DNA of 64,000 bases from Ceratopteris richardii (taxonomy: Eukaryota; Streptophyta; Polypodiopsida; Polypodiales; Pteridaceae), in the NCBI GenBank assembly GCA_020310875.1, contig CM035413.1, forward strand, positions 187,612,355 to 187,676,354, read 5' to 3'. The notes beneath the pieces were generated by a model. The model did not search any database and was not told where the DNA came from. It saw nothing but the letters and a program-made list of their open reading frames with translations. Position 1 is the first letter of the stretch. Each line of letters begins with the position of its first letter. A program made the position numbers and the translations under genes. Shown here one piece after another: positions 1-10,192 of this stretch.

Positions 1-2
1 CT

Positions 3-2360
3 GATCTAGAAATTGAGAGAACTAAACTTTGCATGAAGATGGTAGAACTAGCACAAGCTTTGTTCGAAGCCTCTAGATATCTTAATTGGAATAACATGGC
101 AAAACCGGAATTGCATTTTCAAGGACTAATGGAGAGGCTAGAATATTTGATTGACAGCAAAGAGAAAAAGGATCAGCCTAGGAACCCTATTGTCCCAGAG
201 ACACAAGAAAGGAATGCGCCATCCCTGTCTCAAGTACCCAACTCAGAAAGTCAAGACAACCTGTCTTCCATACATAGGTACTCACATGAATTAAGAGAGA
301 TCCAAGAAGAGAAATGGAGAAAAGAACAAGGAACTCATCCTCCTATTCAAGAAATAGATGACTTGCAGGAACAATTTCCCCGAGACATTCCCTCTATATA
401 CGATGATGTAGAGGAGGAACAACTAAGTGAACACACATGCTTTGAATCTAATTCTTTACAAGAATTACCTCAGCTCACAGGACCTTGGGAAGCAAAGTCT
501 ATTAGTATGAGAGCACCCATGATAATAGTGAGGAATGAAGAATCAGTAATCCCTAGAAACACGGAAGTGATCAAGAATACTAAAGTACAGTGTAACCTTA
601 CTCTGGAGGAGTTATTGAAGGTAAAGCCAGAACTGTGGAAACATGTAGCAAATCAATTCCCTGAGCTTGCTACAACTCCCTCACAAATAGGATCACAAAA
701 TAAGGTACTAGAGATACCCGTAGAAAAAATCGGAGATGTAAGCAAAGGAGAGGAAGGTAACACTTATCTTCCGATAACCCATCAGGGCTACACCACGAAA
801 GCCATCTTAGATTCAGGAGCCGGAGTAGCCATCGCTACCACCGCTTTATGGAAACGTTGGGGTAAGCCAGCATTAAGACCCACTAGGATGAAGCTACAAA
901 TGGTTGATGGACACATAGAAAAACCATTAGGCTTACTAGAAGGAATATCTCTCACCACTTGTGGTGTAGAATTTGAGCATACTTTCGCCATTTGCGACTT
1001 TGCAAAAAACCATGCTTATGAGATGATATTGGGACGACCCTTCATGCGTCAGTTGCAAATTGTACAAGATTGGGGAACTAATTCTTTGTACTTGCAACAT
1101 TTAGGAGTGACTACCAAAGTCAATCTTAAAGACTATTCACATAGAGATGTACCCCCAATACAATGGAATACCATCCATAAGACACCAATAGAAACAGAAT
1201 CCGTGCACTCATTAGAATCAGATCCTTCTTGGTTGCATGAGGACACTCATTTATGGATGTGTAAAGTAGCCAAACAAGAGGAAGAAAGGTTAGAAGCCAG
1301 GACCTTAGGTGCAGAACAACATCCACGAACCCTTCAAGATCCAGCCTACGCACCTGTAGTATTCCCAGACGAAGAGTTTGAACCCCATGGTTGGGCAGAA
1401 ATCCTAGCAACCATGGATGTAGCCATCAATGAAGAACAATGGACACCCCACTGTGACGAGGATGGCTATGACATTTCAGTTTTCACGATAGAGCCAATCA
1501 TGGGCGATGCAATTTTAGAAGAGTGTGAACCTAACACTGATGCATTTGAGGATGCAAGCGATTTTGATTTAGAATCAATTATCATGGACCCACCCTTTGC
1601 ATCAGAGGAAGAATATTTCTACGAAGTAGAGACTCACACTCAGAGACACGAGGAAATTACGAATGAGGTGAGGTTAGCCACGGAAGTGACTAACAAGAGT
1701 GAAGGCAAGAAAAGAAAGAAGAAAGAAACCATGTCAAAAAAAGAAGAATCTTTATTTGAAGTACCCGAGAACTTCAAGAAATATGAAATCGAAGATAGAA
1801 GAATCATGGTACGAATGCCTAATAGAAAGGCGAATGACGGACAAGTATATGATAACCGAGAGAAAACCAAGAAAATAATCGTAGCCATAGAAGGAGAAGA
1901 AGAAAAATGTACATACATAGGGCACGATTTGACGAAGGAAGAAGAAGAAGAGCTAGTTGCCCTATTGCGCGAATATAGAGATGTTTTTGCTTGGAGTTAC
2001 AAAGATTTGAAAGGAGTAGATCCAGATATATGTTCTCATAGAATCCCTATGACTCCAGATGCAAAACCGACAAAACAGAAACCTTACACGTACAATGATA
2101 ACTACGCTGCGAAGATTAAAGAGGAGATAGATCGATTGATAGAAGCAGGATTCATTTGTGAAATTGAGCATACCGAATGGGTATCCCTTATTGTGGTTGT
2201 GCCCAAGAAGAATGGAAAATTGCGTGTGTGTATTAACCTTAAAAAAGTTAATGCCGCCACGATTAGAGATAGTTATCCTCTTCCTATCACAGAACATCTA
2301 TTGGAAAGAGTTGCGGGCAAGGAAGTTTACAGCTTCCTTGATGGATTCTCAATCAAGTAG
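3..2360 (+). CDS. pol: Element A gag C-terminus, protease 1 and start of RT
   Basis: The frame is open from base 3, so the protein starts upstream; the first in-window Met is at 33. Residues below count from that Met. Residues 1-240 are a charged gag/linker region. Residues ~243-345 form a retropepsin-like domain with the active-site motif ILDSGAG (Asp 260) and the C-terminal ILGRPFM motif (about 332). An acidic linker with a Lys-rich patch follows, then the RT fingers from about residue 650 (EIDRLIEAGF, VVVPKKNGKLRVCINLKK). The frame breaks at the SFLDGFS motif: relative to B and D, seven bases are missing near 2353, which puts a stop at 2358-2360. The rest of RT is in the next segment. Protease would cleave the polyprotein and RT would copy the element RNA in cytoplasmic particles. 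Confidence 0.9.
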   Translation, partial: DLEIERTKLCMKMVELAQALFEASRYLNWNNMAKPELHFQGLMERLEYLIDSKEKKDQPRNPIVPETQERNAPSLSQVPNSESQDNLSSIHRYSHELREIQEEKWRKEQGTHPPIQEIDDLQEQFPRDIPSIYDDVEEEQLSEHTCFESNSLQELPQLTGPWEAKSISMRAPMIIVRNEESVIPRNTEVIKNTKVQCNLTLEELLKVKPELWKHVANQFPELATTPSQIGSQNKVLEIPVEKIGDVSKGEEGNTYLPITHQGYTTKAILDSGAGVAIATTALWKRWGKPALRPTRMKLQMVDGHIEKPLGLLEGISLTTCGVEFEHTFAICDFAKNHAYEMILGRPFMRQLQIVQDWGTNSLYLQHLGVTTKVNLKDYSHRDVPPIQWNTIHKTPIETESVHSLESDPSWLHEDTHLWMCKVAKQEEERLEARTLGAEQHPRTLQDPAYAPVVFPDEEFEPHGWAEILATMDVAINEEQWTPHCDEDGYDISVFTIEPIMGDAILEECEPNTDAFEDASDFDLESIIMDPPFASEEEYFYEVETHTQRHEEITNEVRLATEVTNKSEGKKRKKKETMSKKEESLFEVPENFKKYEIEDRRIMVRMPNRKANDGQVYDNREKTKKIIVAIEGEEEKCTYIGHDLTKEEEEELVALLREYRDVFAWSYKDLKGVDPDICSHRIPMTPDAKPTKQKPYTYNDNYAAKIKEEIDRLIEAGFICEIEHTEWVSLIVVVPKKNGKLRVCINLKKVNAATIRDSYPLPITEHLLERVAGKEVYSFLDGFSIK

Positions 2361-4774
2361 CCATTGCTCCAGAAGACCAACACAAGATGGCATTTGCCAC
2401 TGAATGGGGCATATTTGCATTTCGGGTAATGCCATTTGGCTTAACAAATGCACCCGCCACTTTCCAGCGACTCATGTGTCATGTTTTTAAGGAATTCTTA
2501 CGCAAGAGCTTGGAAGTTTATGTCGATGACTTATGTGCACATTCAGATGTAAGACAGACACATATCCCAGAGTTAAGACAAATATTTGACAAATGTCGAG
2601 AATATCAGGTTTGTTTGAACCCAGAAAAATGCGTTTTCATGGTCAGACAAGGCAGAATTCTAGGACACATTGTGTCAAAAAATGGAATCTCTACGGATGA
2701 AGAAAAGGTGAAGGTAATTGCAGATTTACCTAGACCAACTAATGTGAAAGAGGTACAAGCATTTATGGGTCATTGCGGTTATTATAGGAGATTCATACAC
2801 ATGTATGCAATCATAGCCAAGCCTTTGTACTCTCTTTTAACCAATTTTGAATGGACAGATGAATGTGAAAATTCATTCAATGAACTCAAACGACGCTTGT
2901 GCTCAGCACCTATATTGACTACCCCAGATTGGAGTAAGCCATTCCATGTACATGTGGATGCATCCAATTACGCCATAGGATGTGTGTTGGCACAACCCAC
3001 GAATGAAGGTAACATAGATCTCCCCATAGCTTACGCTAGTAGACAATTGAACGCAACAGAAAGAAATTACACCACGACGGAACGAGAAGGATTAGGGATG
3101 ATCTACGCAGTAAAGAAGTTTAGGCACTACTTGTTGGCCAATAAGTTCAAGTTCTTTACAGATCATCAAGCCCTATTGTACTTAGTCAACAAGCCATGTA
3201 ACACAGGACGACTAATACGTTGGTTTCTATTACTCATGGAGTATGATTTTGAAGTAGTAGTCAGGAAAGGAAAGACACATCTTAGAGCTGACCACCTTTC
3301 AAGATTAACCTCAGGAGAAGCTCCTCAAGGAGTAGCGGATGATTTACCAGATGCATACTTGTTTAATCTTGAGATAGCACCAGAATGGGCTAAGCCTATA
3401 GTCCCCGTTCTCACATATGGACCCAAGAATCCTAGGATAAAGATCAAAGAAGGAGAGATTACCGAATCTCAGAGATATCAAATCATGGCAAGAAGCATAT
3501 ATAAACAGGATAATCAAAAGATTCTTGCTTGTTGTGTAGATGAATCTGAACATGCGAATTGGTTGCAATTAGCACATATAGGTACATTAAAGCAACATCA
3601 TTCAAAACATCGAACATTACAGACTCTGCATAGATTAGGAGTATATTGGCCTTCGATGGAAGCAGATGTCTACAGGTTGTGTAAGGAATGCAATGTTTGT
3701 TGTGAAAGACCACCAGTAGAGCATGCTACATTATATCATGTGTCTCTCACACCAGACTGGAGTGAACAATTAGTGACATACTTGAGGACGAACACATTCC
3801 CTCAAGGAATGACCTTAGCTCGACAACGCAGTCTAGAGCAGGAAGCTCACGACTATTCACTTATTGGCGATAATCCATACAAAAGAGGACAAGATGGATA
3901 TCTAAGACAATGTGTTCATGAGAGCGATTATCTGAGCATACTAGAGACTGCACACGAAGGTGTTGCAGGAGGTCATTTTGGACCCGATAGGATAATCAAA
4001 GCCATCCTCTTTGCAGGATTATGGTGGCCCATTCTTCACATGGATGCTCATACCTATGTAAAGAGATGTGATGTGTGCCAAAGAACTCAGTTTCCTACTC
4101 GTAGAGATGAAAAGCCATTGAAACCCATGATGGGCGGACGTGCATTTTCTAAGTGGGGTATAGACTTTGTAGGACCCATTAACCCCCCTGCAAAAGGTAC
4201 ACATGCTGAATACATTATTGTTGCCACAGATTATCTTACGAAATGGGTAGAGGCAAAAGCCACGAAAAAGAATGATGCACACACAACTGCAAAATTCTTA
4301 TTTGAAAATGTCTTTACAAGATATGGACTGCCTATAGAGTTAGTGAGCGATCGAGGCACTCACTTTCTAAACCAAGTCATTGAATATTTGTTAAAGGATT
4401 TTATGGTGATTCACAAGAAATCCGCACCATATCATCCTCAGGCCAATGGTCAGGCTGAAAGCACTAATAAGATCCTTTGTAACGTACTGACGAAACTCGT
4501 GAACAACAAACGTTCAGATTGGGACAAACAGTTACATCACGCTGTTTGGGCATATCGAGTGGCCTACAAGACTGTACTCAATGCAACTCCCTTTCAGATG
4601 GTTTTTGGTCAGAATGCTGTGCTTCCTTTGGACTTCTTGATACAAACCCTTAAGGTTGCACAAGAACATCAGTGGACCGGCCATGAATTATCAGCAAGAA
4701 TAATGGACTTAGAACGATTAGGAGAAACCAGGTTAAAGGCAGCAGCAGGAATATATGCAGCGAAGAAGCGATAG
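2354..4774 (+). CDS. pol: Element A RT, RNase H and integrase with two H2C2 zinc fingers
   Basis: The segment resumes RT after the 7-nt deletion; the first Met is 2387. RT has the catalytic YVDD (residues 45-48 from that Met) and MPFGLTNAPATFQRLM. RNase H starts at HVHVDASN (about 190) and includes TDHQALLY and RADHLSR. Two integrase H2C2 units follow. The first has His near 3573 and Cys-X2-Cys near 3689 (AHIGTLKQHH...CNVC). The second has His near 3952 and Cys-X2-Cys near 4067 (AHEGVAGGHFG...CDVC). The core carries WGIDFVGP (Asp ~592), SDRGTHF (Asp ~654) and ANGQAESTN (Glu ~690), a D,D,35E triad. A TAG at 4772-4774 replaces a Gln codon that element G keeps; the frame continues beyond it. Confidence 0.92.
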   Translation, partial: QVAIAPEDQHKMAFATEWGIFAFRVMPFGLTNAPATFQRLMCHVFKEFLRKSLEVYVDDLCAHSDVRQTHIPELRQIFDKCREYQVCLNPEKCVFMVRQGRILGHIVSKNGISTDEEKVKVIADLPRPTNVKEVQAFMGHCGYYRRFIHMYAIIAKPLYSLLTNFEWTDECENSFNELKRRLCSAPILTTPDWSKPFHVHVDASNYAIGCVLAQPTNEGNIDLPIAYASRQLNATERNYTTTEREGLGMIYAVKKFRHYLLANKFKFFTDHQALLYLVNKPCNTGRLIRWFLLLMEYDFEVVVRKGKTHLRADHLSRLTSGEAPQGVADDLPDAYLFNLEIAPEWAKPIVPVLTYGPKNPRIKIKEGEITESQRYQIMARSIYKQDNQKILACCVDESEHANWLQLAHIGTLKQHHSKHRTLQTLHRLGVYWPSMEADVYRLCKECNVCCERPPVEHATLYHVSLTPDWSEQLVTYLRTNTFPQGMTLARQRSLEQEAHDYSLIGDNPYKRGQDGYLRQCVHESDYLSILETAHEGVAGGHFGPDRIIKAILFAGLWWPILHMDAHTYVKRCDVCQRTQFPTRRDEKPLKPMMGGRAFSKWGIDFVGPINPPAKGTHAEYIIVATDYLTKWVEAKATKKNDAHTTAKFLFENVFTRYGLPIELVSDRGTHFLNQVIEYLLKDFMVIHKKSAPYHPQANGQAESTNKILCNVLTKLVNNKRSDWDKQLHHAVWAYRVAYKTVLNATPFQMVFGQNAVLPLDFLIQTLKVAQEHQWTGHELSARIMDLERLGETRLKAAAGIYAAKKR

Positions 4775-6328
4775 AAAGCATATTTTGATGCACATGTGAA
4801 AGATAAAGGCCTAAAAGAAGGAGATTTAGTTCTAGTATATACGCTAAAGCAACACGCACGTAAGTTAGAAAAGCGAGGTTATGGACCTATGATCATTAAC
4901 AGACTCTCAACAAGTGGAGCAGTACAATTAGCCACTTTAGAAGGAGATATAATGCCTAATTATATTAGTGGCTGTAGAGTCAAGCTATATCAGGAACCTC
5001 TTACTGAGGATATGCTTAGACGACTCGCGTTGGCAAAGAAGCGTAAGGAGGAAGAAAATAGAATACGAGCGGAAGCTCAGGCAGAAGCAATAGAACGCAT
5101 TAAACGCATGAAGTTAAGAAGACAAGGACTAGGGAGAGAACATTATAACCATCTGGAAACTACACCCAGATATCCCATGGCCATGTGTCAAGTAAAGCCA
5201 ACCACTCATCCTAGTATAGTGGACAGGAGACCATTCATTACAATCAGGCTAGAGCAGGGCAACCCTTGCCAAGAGCTCAGGGCTTTAATTGACTCAGGTG
5301 CTGCGACTAGTGCGATTAGATGGTCCCACTATAAGGACTCAAGAATAGAAATACGGCCAATTGAGGCATACCTCATAGGCCTAGGAGGCATGGAAACCCC
5401 TTGCATGGGTGAGGTGGACCTTCCTATCCTCATTAAGGATGTGACCATGACTGCGAAGCTACTAGTGTGCCATGATGACGACCTGATAGAACCCCTAATC
5501 CTTGGCCAAGATTGGTTATACGATCACTCAGTGGACCTAAATCTTAGACAAGGCTCCTTACAGATTGGAACCTTAGAACAGAAGCGAGTGATACCGCTTG
5601 ACTTCCCTAATTGCATTCCGATTGAGGTTTGTAACCTTAGACCCTATGAAACGCATGCGACGGAAGACCGGAAGATCTTGGGACAGACGAGTCACGTTAC
5701 GTCTACTCCAACCCACTCGGGCTTGGCTAGGGACAATTGTCAATCAGAAGGACGACAGGAGATCTTCCCTGTGGCTTCCTGCAAACTAGAAGGGGCAGCT
5801 ACCCAACCGCTAGGGCACATGAACACAATCAGCGGTCAGGTGGGTTGCATCAGCGGCCAAATGAGCACAACACCCTGCGGTGCTCATCCTTCCAAACTTG
5901 CTGCGGACTGGCCCAGATTAAAGATAAATAACGAATCACTTCCTAATGGGCAGGTCACGCAAGTGTTGGATCTCCCTTCTTTTCCAAAGCAGAGCGTCCA
6001 ATGGACCTCTCAAACCCAACCACAAACGAGTCAACCACAACAGAGGAACCCAGACCGACGACATCACCAGACAAGGCAAGGAAAGCAGCAGTATCAACAT
6101 CACAGAACAAGTGGCACGAGACAAATATGGGTGCCAAAAGGACAGCAACCACAGGCTATTGGCAACACTGCAGACAAGAACAAGACAAAGTTTCAACAGA
6201 AGCAGAGTCAGCATCCAAAGTCCCCTCGATCTTCTTCTACAATTACTCGACAGATTTGGATCGCCAAGAAATACCTTATCCATAGACCACACCCATGCAG
6301 ATTTGGGTACCCAAACAATGTATTATAG
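4775..6328 (+). CDS. Element A integrase C-terminus plus second retropepsin-like domain
   Basis: This is in frame with the preceding segment once the TAG is passed; the first Met is 4796. Residues 1-75 are the integrase C-terminal domain (GDLVLVYTLKQHARKL, GAVQLATLEGD, RVKLYQEPL), followed by a basic, probably helical stretch (about 80-110). Residues ~140-260 look like a second aspartic protease: ALIDSGAATSA (Asp 166), a flap-like GGMETPCMGEV and LILGQDWLY. The rest is Gln/Thr/Ser-rich and carries RQIWVPK and RQIWIAK. The same domain follows integrase in elements B and G, so it belongs to the family. Its role is unknown; a second protease or a non-catalytic retropepsin fold are both possible. 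Confidence 0.85.
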   Translation, partial: KAYFDAHVKDKGLKEGDLVLVYTLKQHARKLEKRGYGPMIINRLSTSGAVQLATLEGDIMPNYISGCRVKLYQEPLTEDMLRRLALAKKRKEEENRIRAEAQAEAIERIKRMKLRRQGLGREHYNHLETTPRYPMAMCQVKPTTHPSIVDRRPFITIRLEQGNPCQELRALIDSGAATSAIRWSHYKDSRIEIRPIEAYLIGLGGMETPCMGEVDLPILIKDVTMTAKLLVCHDDDLIEPLILGQDWLYDHSVDLNLRQGSLQIGTLEQKRVIPLDFPNCIPIEVCNLRPYETHATEDRKILGQTSHVTSTPTHSGLARDNCQSEGRQEIFPVASCKLEGAATQPLGHMNTISGQVGCISGQMSTTPCGAHPSKLAADWPRLKINNESLPNGQVTQVLDLPSFPKQSVQWTSQTQPQTSQPQQRNPDRRHHQTRQGKQQYQHHRTSGTRQIWVPKGQQPQAIGNTADKNKTKFQQKQSQHPKSPRSSSTITRQIWIAKKYLIHRPHPCRFGYPNNVL

Positions 6329-6829
6329 CCCAACCCTCTAGCCATGTAATATATACCCCTCAGAAATCTTTTCATCCTTCAATACCACCAAACCCGATAC
6401 CACTTTTTGTCCCTCAGGAGAAACATACCACCCACTCCAAGACTCTTAGGAAATGGATACCGAAACGTATCCAGACGTCTTCTTGTACCCCATTATCTAA
6501 CAATTCTCCCACCCCGTTTAAACTCCACCCTTGTACTAATTCACCTTCAACCAAACCTTGTATAAATTCATACACCCAAACCCCACATCATGCATAATAA
6601 AAGCTCATCAAGAAATGTATGCATAATCTGAACCATGTAGGTGTCTAGAGACCTGCATTAGCTCTGCAAAAAGATCATTGCATCAATCACTTCACAACAC
6701 TTGGCTACACGGGTTACACATCGGTCATGGAAAGGGATTGCAGTCTCACCTTAATGTGATCATAATTAATTTCCATACTAATGTGTTAATCTTTTGTAGC
6801 AGATCTTTTCCATTAGCTCATCAGTCATC
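6295..6829 (+). other. Element A pol-aORF linker with WVPK motifs and probable 3' splice site
   Basis: The linker stays open in another frame to about 6597 and encodes MQIWVPKQC and LRKWIPKR, so a frameshift near 6290 probably separates it from the pol frame. Bases 6598-6829 have no open frame. A pyrimidine-rich CTTTTGTAG ends at 6799, 30 bases before the aORF ATG at 6830, and would serve as a splice acceptor for a subgenomic aORF mRNA. Elements B, C and G have equivalents. Confidence 0.55.
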
Positions 6830-9800
6830 ATGCAAACCAAAGCAGGACCATCCGAAGCAGGCCCCAGCGTAGCTGCAGTGCCCCTCAATGTTTTACGAGC
6901 AGAACCCCACCCGACTGCTCCACCGCCAGAGTTCCAAGGATTTTCGGGACCCATGCGAATCGATAACCCACCTATGGGATACACAGAGAAGATACACCGT
7001 AACTCTCACTGGTTTCAAGGCCTAGCAGGACCCTTAGCAGACGCTGATTTCATTTTTGAAGCAAATATGACATTTGATGACCGCACATGGGGCAAGTATC
7101 AATTCTTCTCAAGAGAATTCGAAGGCCTACAGAACACCCAGGACTTAACTCATGTTTGGGCCAGAGCCGGCTTCACAGAGTATTTCAGTGATCCTCTGCC
7201 CAGACCAGACTTTTATAGGTGTTATTATTTAATCACCACTTTGCTGGCCTCAGAGAATAAGGATATCCCAGGAACCTTTATTTTGCCTTCTTTAGTGGAT
7301 GATCCACCTTACAAAAGATTTTATCTTTCGAAGGATTTAATCAGAGCTGCCATCAAAATACATGGAACACACACTCCAACGGAGAAAGAACGGCTAGTCC
7401 CAGAGCAGATGAAGCGTGGTGACGTAACTAAGTGGGAGGATATTTCAGCTATAACACCTGAGCTTTCCAAGCCATTACGGATATGCATGCAGCACTTTGC
7501 TTTCCCAGCTCAGGATCGTTTTACCATGCCTCACAAGAGAATCTGGTTTGGATTATACTTAGCATGTACTGGACCGCAAACGGTTGATCTAGCCAGCTGG
7601 ATAATTGATCAACTCTATTTGGCACAACATAGGTGGGAGCAAAAGAAGGTAATCAATGGGTGTTGCGCCCTCACCAGGATCATATATATGTGCTTGGCGT
7701 ATGACTTACCAATTGAGCGTGCCATGACTAGTGAGGAACTAAAAGCATTCAAAGGGACAACTAGGATGGCTAGAAAGTCTAGCAAAGGCAGAGCCGGAAA
7801 GCGGATGAGAGGTACTATCCCGTGCCTACAAGTCCCAGAATCACCCTCGCCACAACCATCTCCAGAGCAGTCACCAACAGCAGCCACTCCCACGGTATCA
7901 CCAATTTGTATACGGTTATCAAGACCAGTTACGCCGGAGGGCACCACCAGTAATGTTGCACCCCAAGCAGCCACAACCACAGAACCTATCACCACAGCAG
8001 CTGAACTTCCCACCACTATTGGTGCGGAAGCTTTCTCTTTTCCCATACCCCATTTAGAACTAGGACAAGCAGAGCCACTGGACCAAACTTTTGATCTTGA
8101 AATGCCCGATGCATTCTCAAATGAGTTCCAGTTTTCAGAAGGACAATTGTTTTCTCAAGAATTTGAACGGCCTAGCTACCCTACCACACCCAGGGATCAG
8201 CCACAAGGACAGGTCGTGTCCAGCTCTGATGACGAAAGGACAGCGACGGATGACGACGAAGGAGACGACGAAGCTAGTCAGGGAACACAGGAATCCCAAG
8301 AGCATGAACAGACAGATGGCCAAGGCCAACAAACAGACACACATGGCGATACAAGTACCCATGAAGATGAAACTTACGAGGCAGCAGCTTACACACTAGC
8401 TATCAAGAAGTTGTATAGAACTATGGAAAAAGTTTGGGCACGCAAAAAGCTGACAGAGGAAGAGAGTCAAACAATAATAGAACAAGAACTTGTCACAAGC
8501 GGATTCGAAGACGCATACATCAAAGGATTCCGCGAGTTAGTCAAATCAGTAGGTTCCAACGAAGCACTCAGGTACTTGCAAAGAAAGCCACTACCACAGT
8601 TTGACCCCCGCCGAGTACGACTACTTTCAAAGCCCGGCGAATACATTCGTGTACCAACCGGAGCACAATCTTCAGAACAAGCCAGGGAGGCACGCCTCGT
8701 CCCCGAAAGTTCATTGGCTGTAGAAACCATCTTTGTAGATTCCCCACCCCGCACTACAGCTGTACAAACCTCAGTAGCACCGACCACCCCAATCGCTCCT
8801 CTCTCATCGCCCGTCCATCCAGCCTCCCCTCTTCACCCTCCTTCCCCCAGACCAACACCTTCATTCGTCGGTGGTGTTGCAGAAATTGTCTTTACGACCA
8901 CTAAACCCATAATTCCCGCACCCATTAACCCTAGTCTACCCCCTCCCACACCCACCTTTCTACCCAACCCATTCCTTCATCAATCTTTTCCATCTTTCCC
9001 CACAACTCCAAGACCCCTCTTCCCATTCCCCCCGCCGTTAACCTTCTCCCCCGTCTCACCTCCCCGACCCACTGTAACCCCTCTTTCCCCTTTCCACCAA
9101 GCTTCTCCAGCCAGCCCCCCTGTAAATTACCCCTCAACCTTTGTAAATCCCGTATTTACACCAGCACGAGCACCCACGATCACACCCATATTCACGGTCA
9201 CCGCACTAGATACGTCCACTGACATGGACATCTCACCACCCGCTGCACCATCACTCACTTCACTCACGGCACAAACATTTTTAGGCACATCACAATTTTC
9301 AACAATCACTACATCATCCACCTTCCCATCCCCATTCCCCATTCCCGTTGCATCTACACCAACTGCATCTTCATTTAGCACCCCTTTAATACTATCACCC
9401 ACTGTAGATAATGCATTCCGACAGATGTTCATGTGTATGACGCAAGTAAGAGATGAGTTCACATCTCTTGGTGATAATTATCAGCAGCTGCAGAGAACAA
9501 CCAATGACTTACAGTCGCAGCTTAATTTATTGTCTATTGAGAATGCCTCTCTGAACACCCGCTACCAGGAATTACGCGAGGCTTATCACAAATTGGAACT
9601 AGAAAGCGAAGAAAAGACCAAGGAAGCCACTGCTGACCTAGATAACTTATTAAGAGCCCAGACAGTCCGCAATGCAACTCTAACACGAAATATGGGCTTA
9701 CTACGAAGACACCTAGCAGCCGCCAAGGAAGAAAACCAGCGCTTACAGGATCAGAACCGAGAAAACTTAGAAGCAGCGCTCGACCACCTAGACCAACCAC

Positions 9801-10192
9801 TCAGTCCGAACAGGTTCAAAGCCATTCCTTCAGACTCGATGAGAATGCTGCTAGACGATCATGTAAGATTACTAGATGAATATGACCGCATGAACGAGGA
9901 GTTACAGAAACTCAAAGAAGATCACAAATTACTCCAGTTACGCGAACCGGCACACCAAGACATACCAGCACCTGTGGACCCCTCTCGTGACCTCCTAGAG
10001 GAACTCAACTCATTACGGGCCCAGGTATCGACCCTTGACTCAAGGATTGCAGTATATGAAGCGCCACCAAGGCCAGATTCCCCACCTGAGCTGAGGAAGA
10101 AATGGTCACCATCCCGGTGGAGGAAACGTTTGAAGAAGCATACGAGCCACAACCCATCCCAGGCGGACGTGTCACAGCCGAAGGTCAGATGA
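6830..10192 (+). CDS. Element A accessory ORF, N-terminal 1,120 aa
   Basis: This is an extra ORF downstream of pol, of unknown function. Residues ~1-300 are a conserved region (NSHWFQGLAGP, WGKYQFFSREF, FAFPAQDRFTMPHKRIWF, GCCALTRIIYMCLAYDLP) also found in B, C and G. It recalls the 'putative plant transposon protein' families that ride in plant Ty3 elements; that link is from memory and unverified. Residues ~340-520 are Pro/Thr-rich and then acidic, ~640-850 are very Pro-rich, and ~865-1030 form a long heptad-like coiled coil. I see no signal peptide or membrane segment, so it does not look like an envelope protein. The frame slips near 10100 into the C-terminal segment; in B the two parts are one frame, so the slip is probably a mutation. 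Confidence 0.85.
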   Translation: MQTKAGPSEAGPSVAAVPLNVLRAEPHPTAPPPEFQGFSGPMRIDNPPMGYTEKIHRNSHWFQGLAGPLADADFIFEANMTFDDRTWGKYQFFSREFEGLQNTQDLTHVWARAGFTEYFSDPLPRPDFYRCYYLITTLLASENKDIPGTFILPSLVDDPPYKRFYLSKDLIRAAIKIHGTHTPTEKERLVPEQMKRGDVTKWEDISAITPELSKPLRICMQHFAFPAQDRFTMPHKRIWFGLYLACTGPQTVDLASWIIDQLYLAQHRWEQKKVINGCCALTRIIYMCLAYDLPIERAMTSEELKAFKGTTRMARKSSKGRAGKRMRGTIPCLQVPESPSPQPSPEQSPTAATPTVSPICIRLSRPVTPEGTTSNVAPQAATTTEPITTAAELPTTIGAEAFSFPIPHLELGQAEPLDQTFDLEMPDAFSNEFQFSEGQLFSQEFERPSYPTTPRDQPQGQVVSSSDDERTATDDDEGDDEASQGTQESQEHEQTDGQGQQTDTHGDTSTHEDETYEAAAYTLAIKKLYRTMEKVWARKKLTEEESQTIIEQELVTSGFEDAYIKGFRELVKSVGSNEALRYLQRKPLPQFDPRRVRLLSKPGEYIRVPTGAQSSEQAREARLVPESSLAVETIFVDSPPRTTAVQTSVAPTTPIAPLSSPVHPASPLHPPSPRPTPSFVGGVAEIVFTTTKPIIPAPINPSLPPPTPTFLPNPFLHQSFPSFPTTPRPLFPFPPPLTFSPVSPPRPTVTPLSPFHQASPASPPVNYPSTFVNPVFTPARAPTITPIFTVTALDTSTDMDISPPAAPSLTSLTAQTFLGTSQFSTITTSSTFPSPFPIPVASTPTASSFSTPLILSPTVDNAFRQMFMCMTQVRDEFTSLGDNYQQLQRTTNDLQSQLNLLSIENASLNTRYQELREAYHKLELESEEKTKEATADLDNLLRAQTVRNATLTRNMGLLRRHLAAAKEENQRLQDQNRENLEAALDHLDQPLSPNRFKAIPSDSMRMLLDDHVRLLDEYDRMNEELQKLKEDHKLLQLREPAHQDIPAPVDPSRDLLEELNSLRAQVSTLDSRIAVYEAPPRPDSPPELRKKWSPSRWRKRLKKHTSHNPSQADVSQPKVR

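Noticed and set aside
8467-9800. Several open frames of 70-110 codons antisense to the element A accessory ORF
   Set aside because: They mirror the Pro/Ser/Thr-rich codons of the sense frame and have no independent support.
10102-10192. Overlap of the two aORF frames in A as a programmed frameshift
   Set aside because: Element B reads through this point in one frame, so a small indel in A is the simpler explanation.
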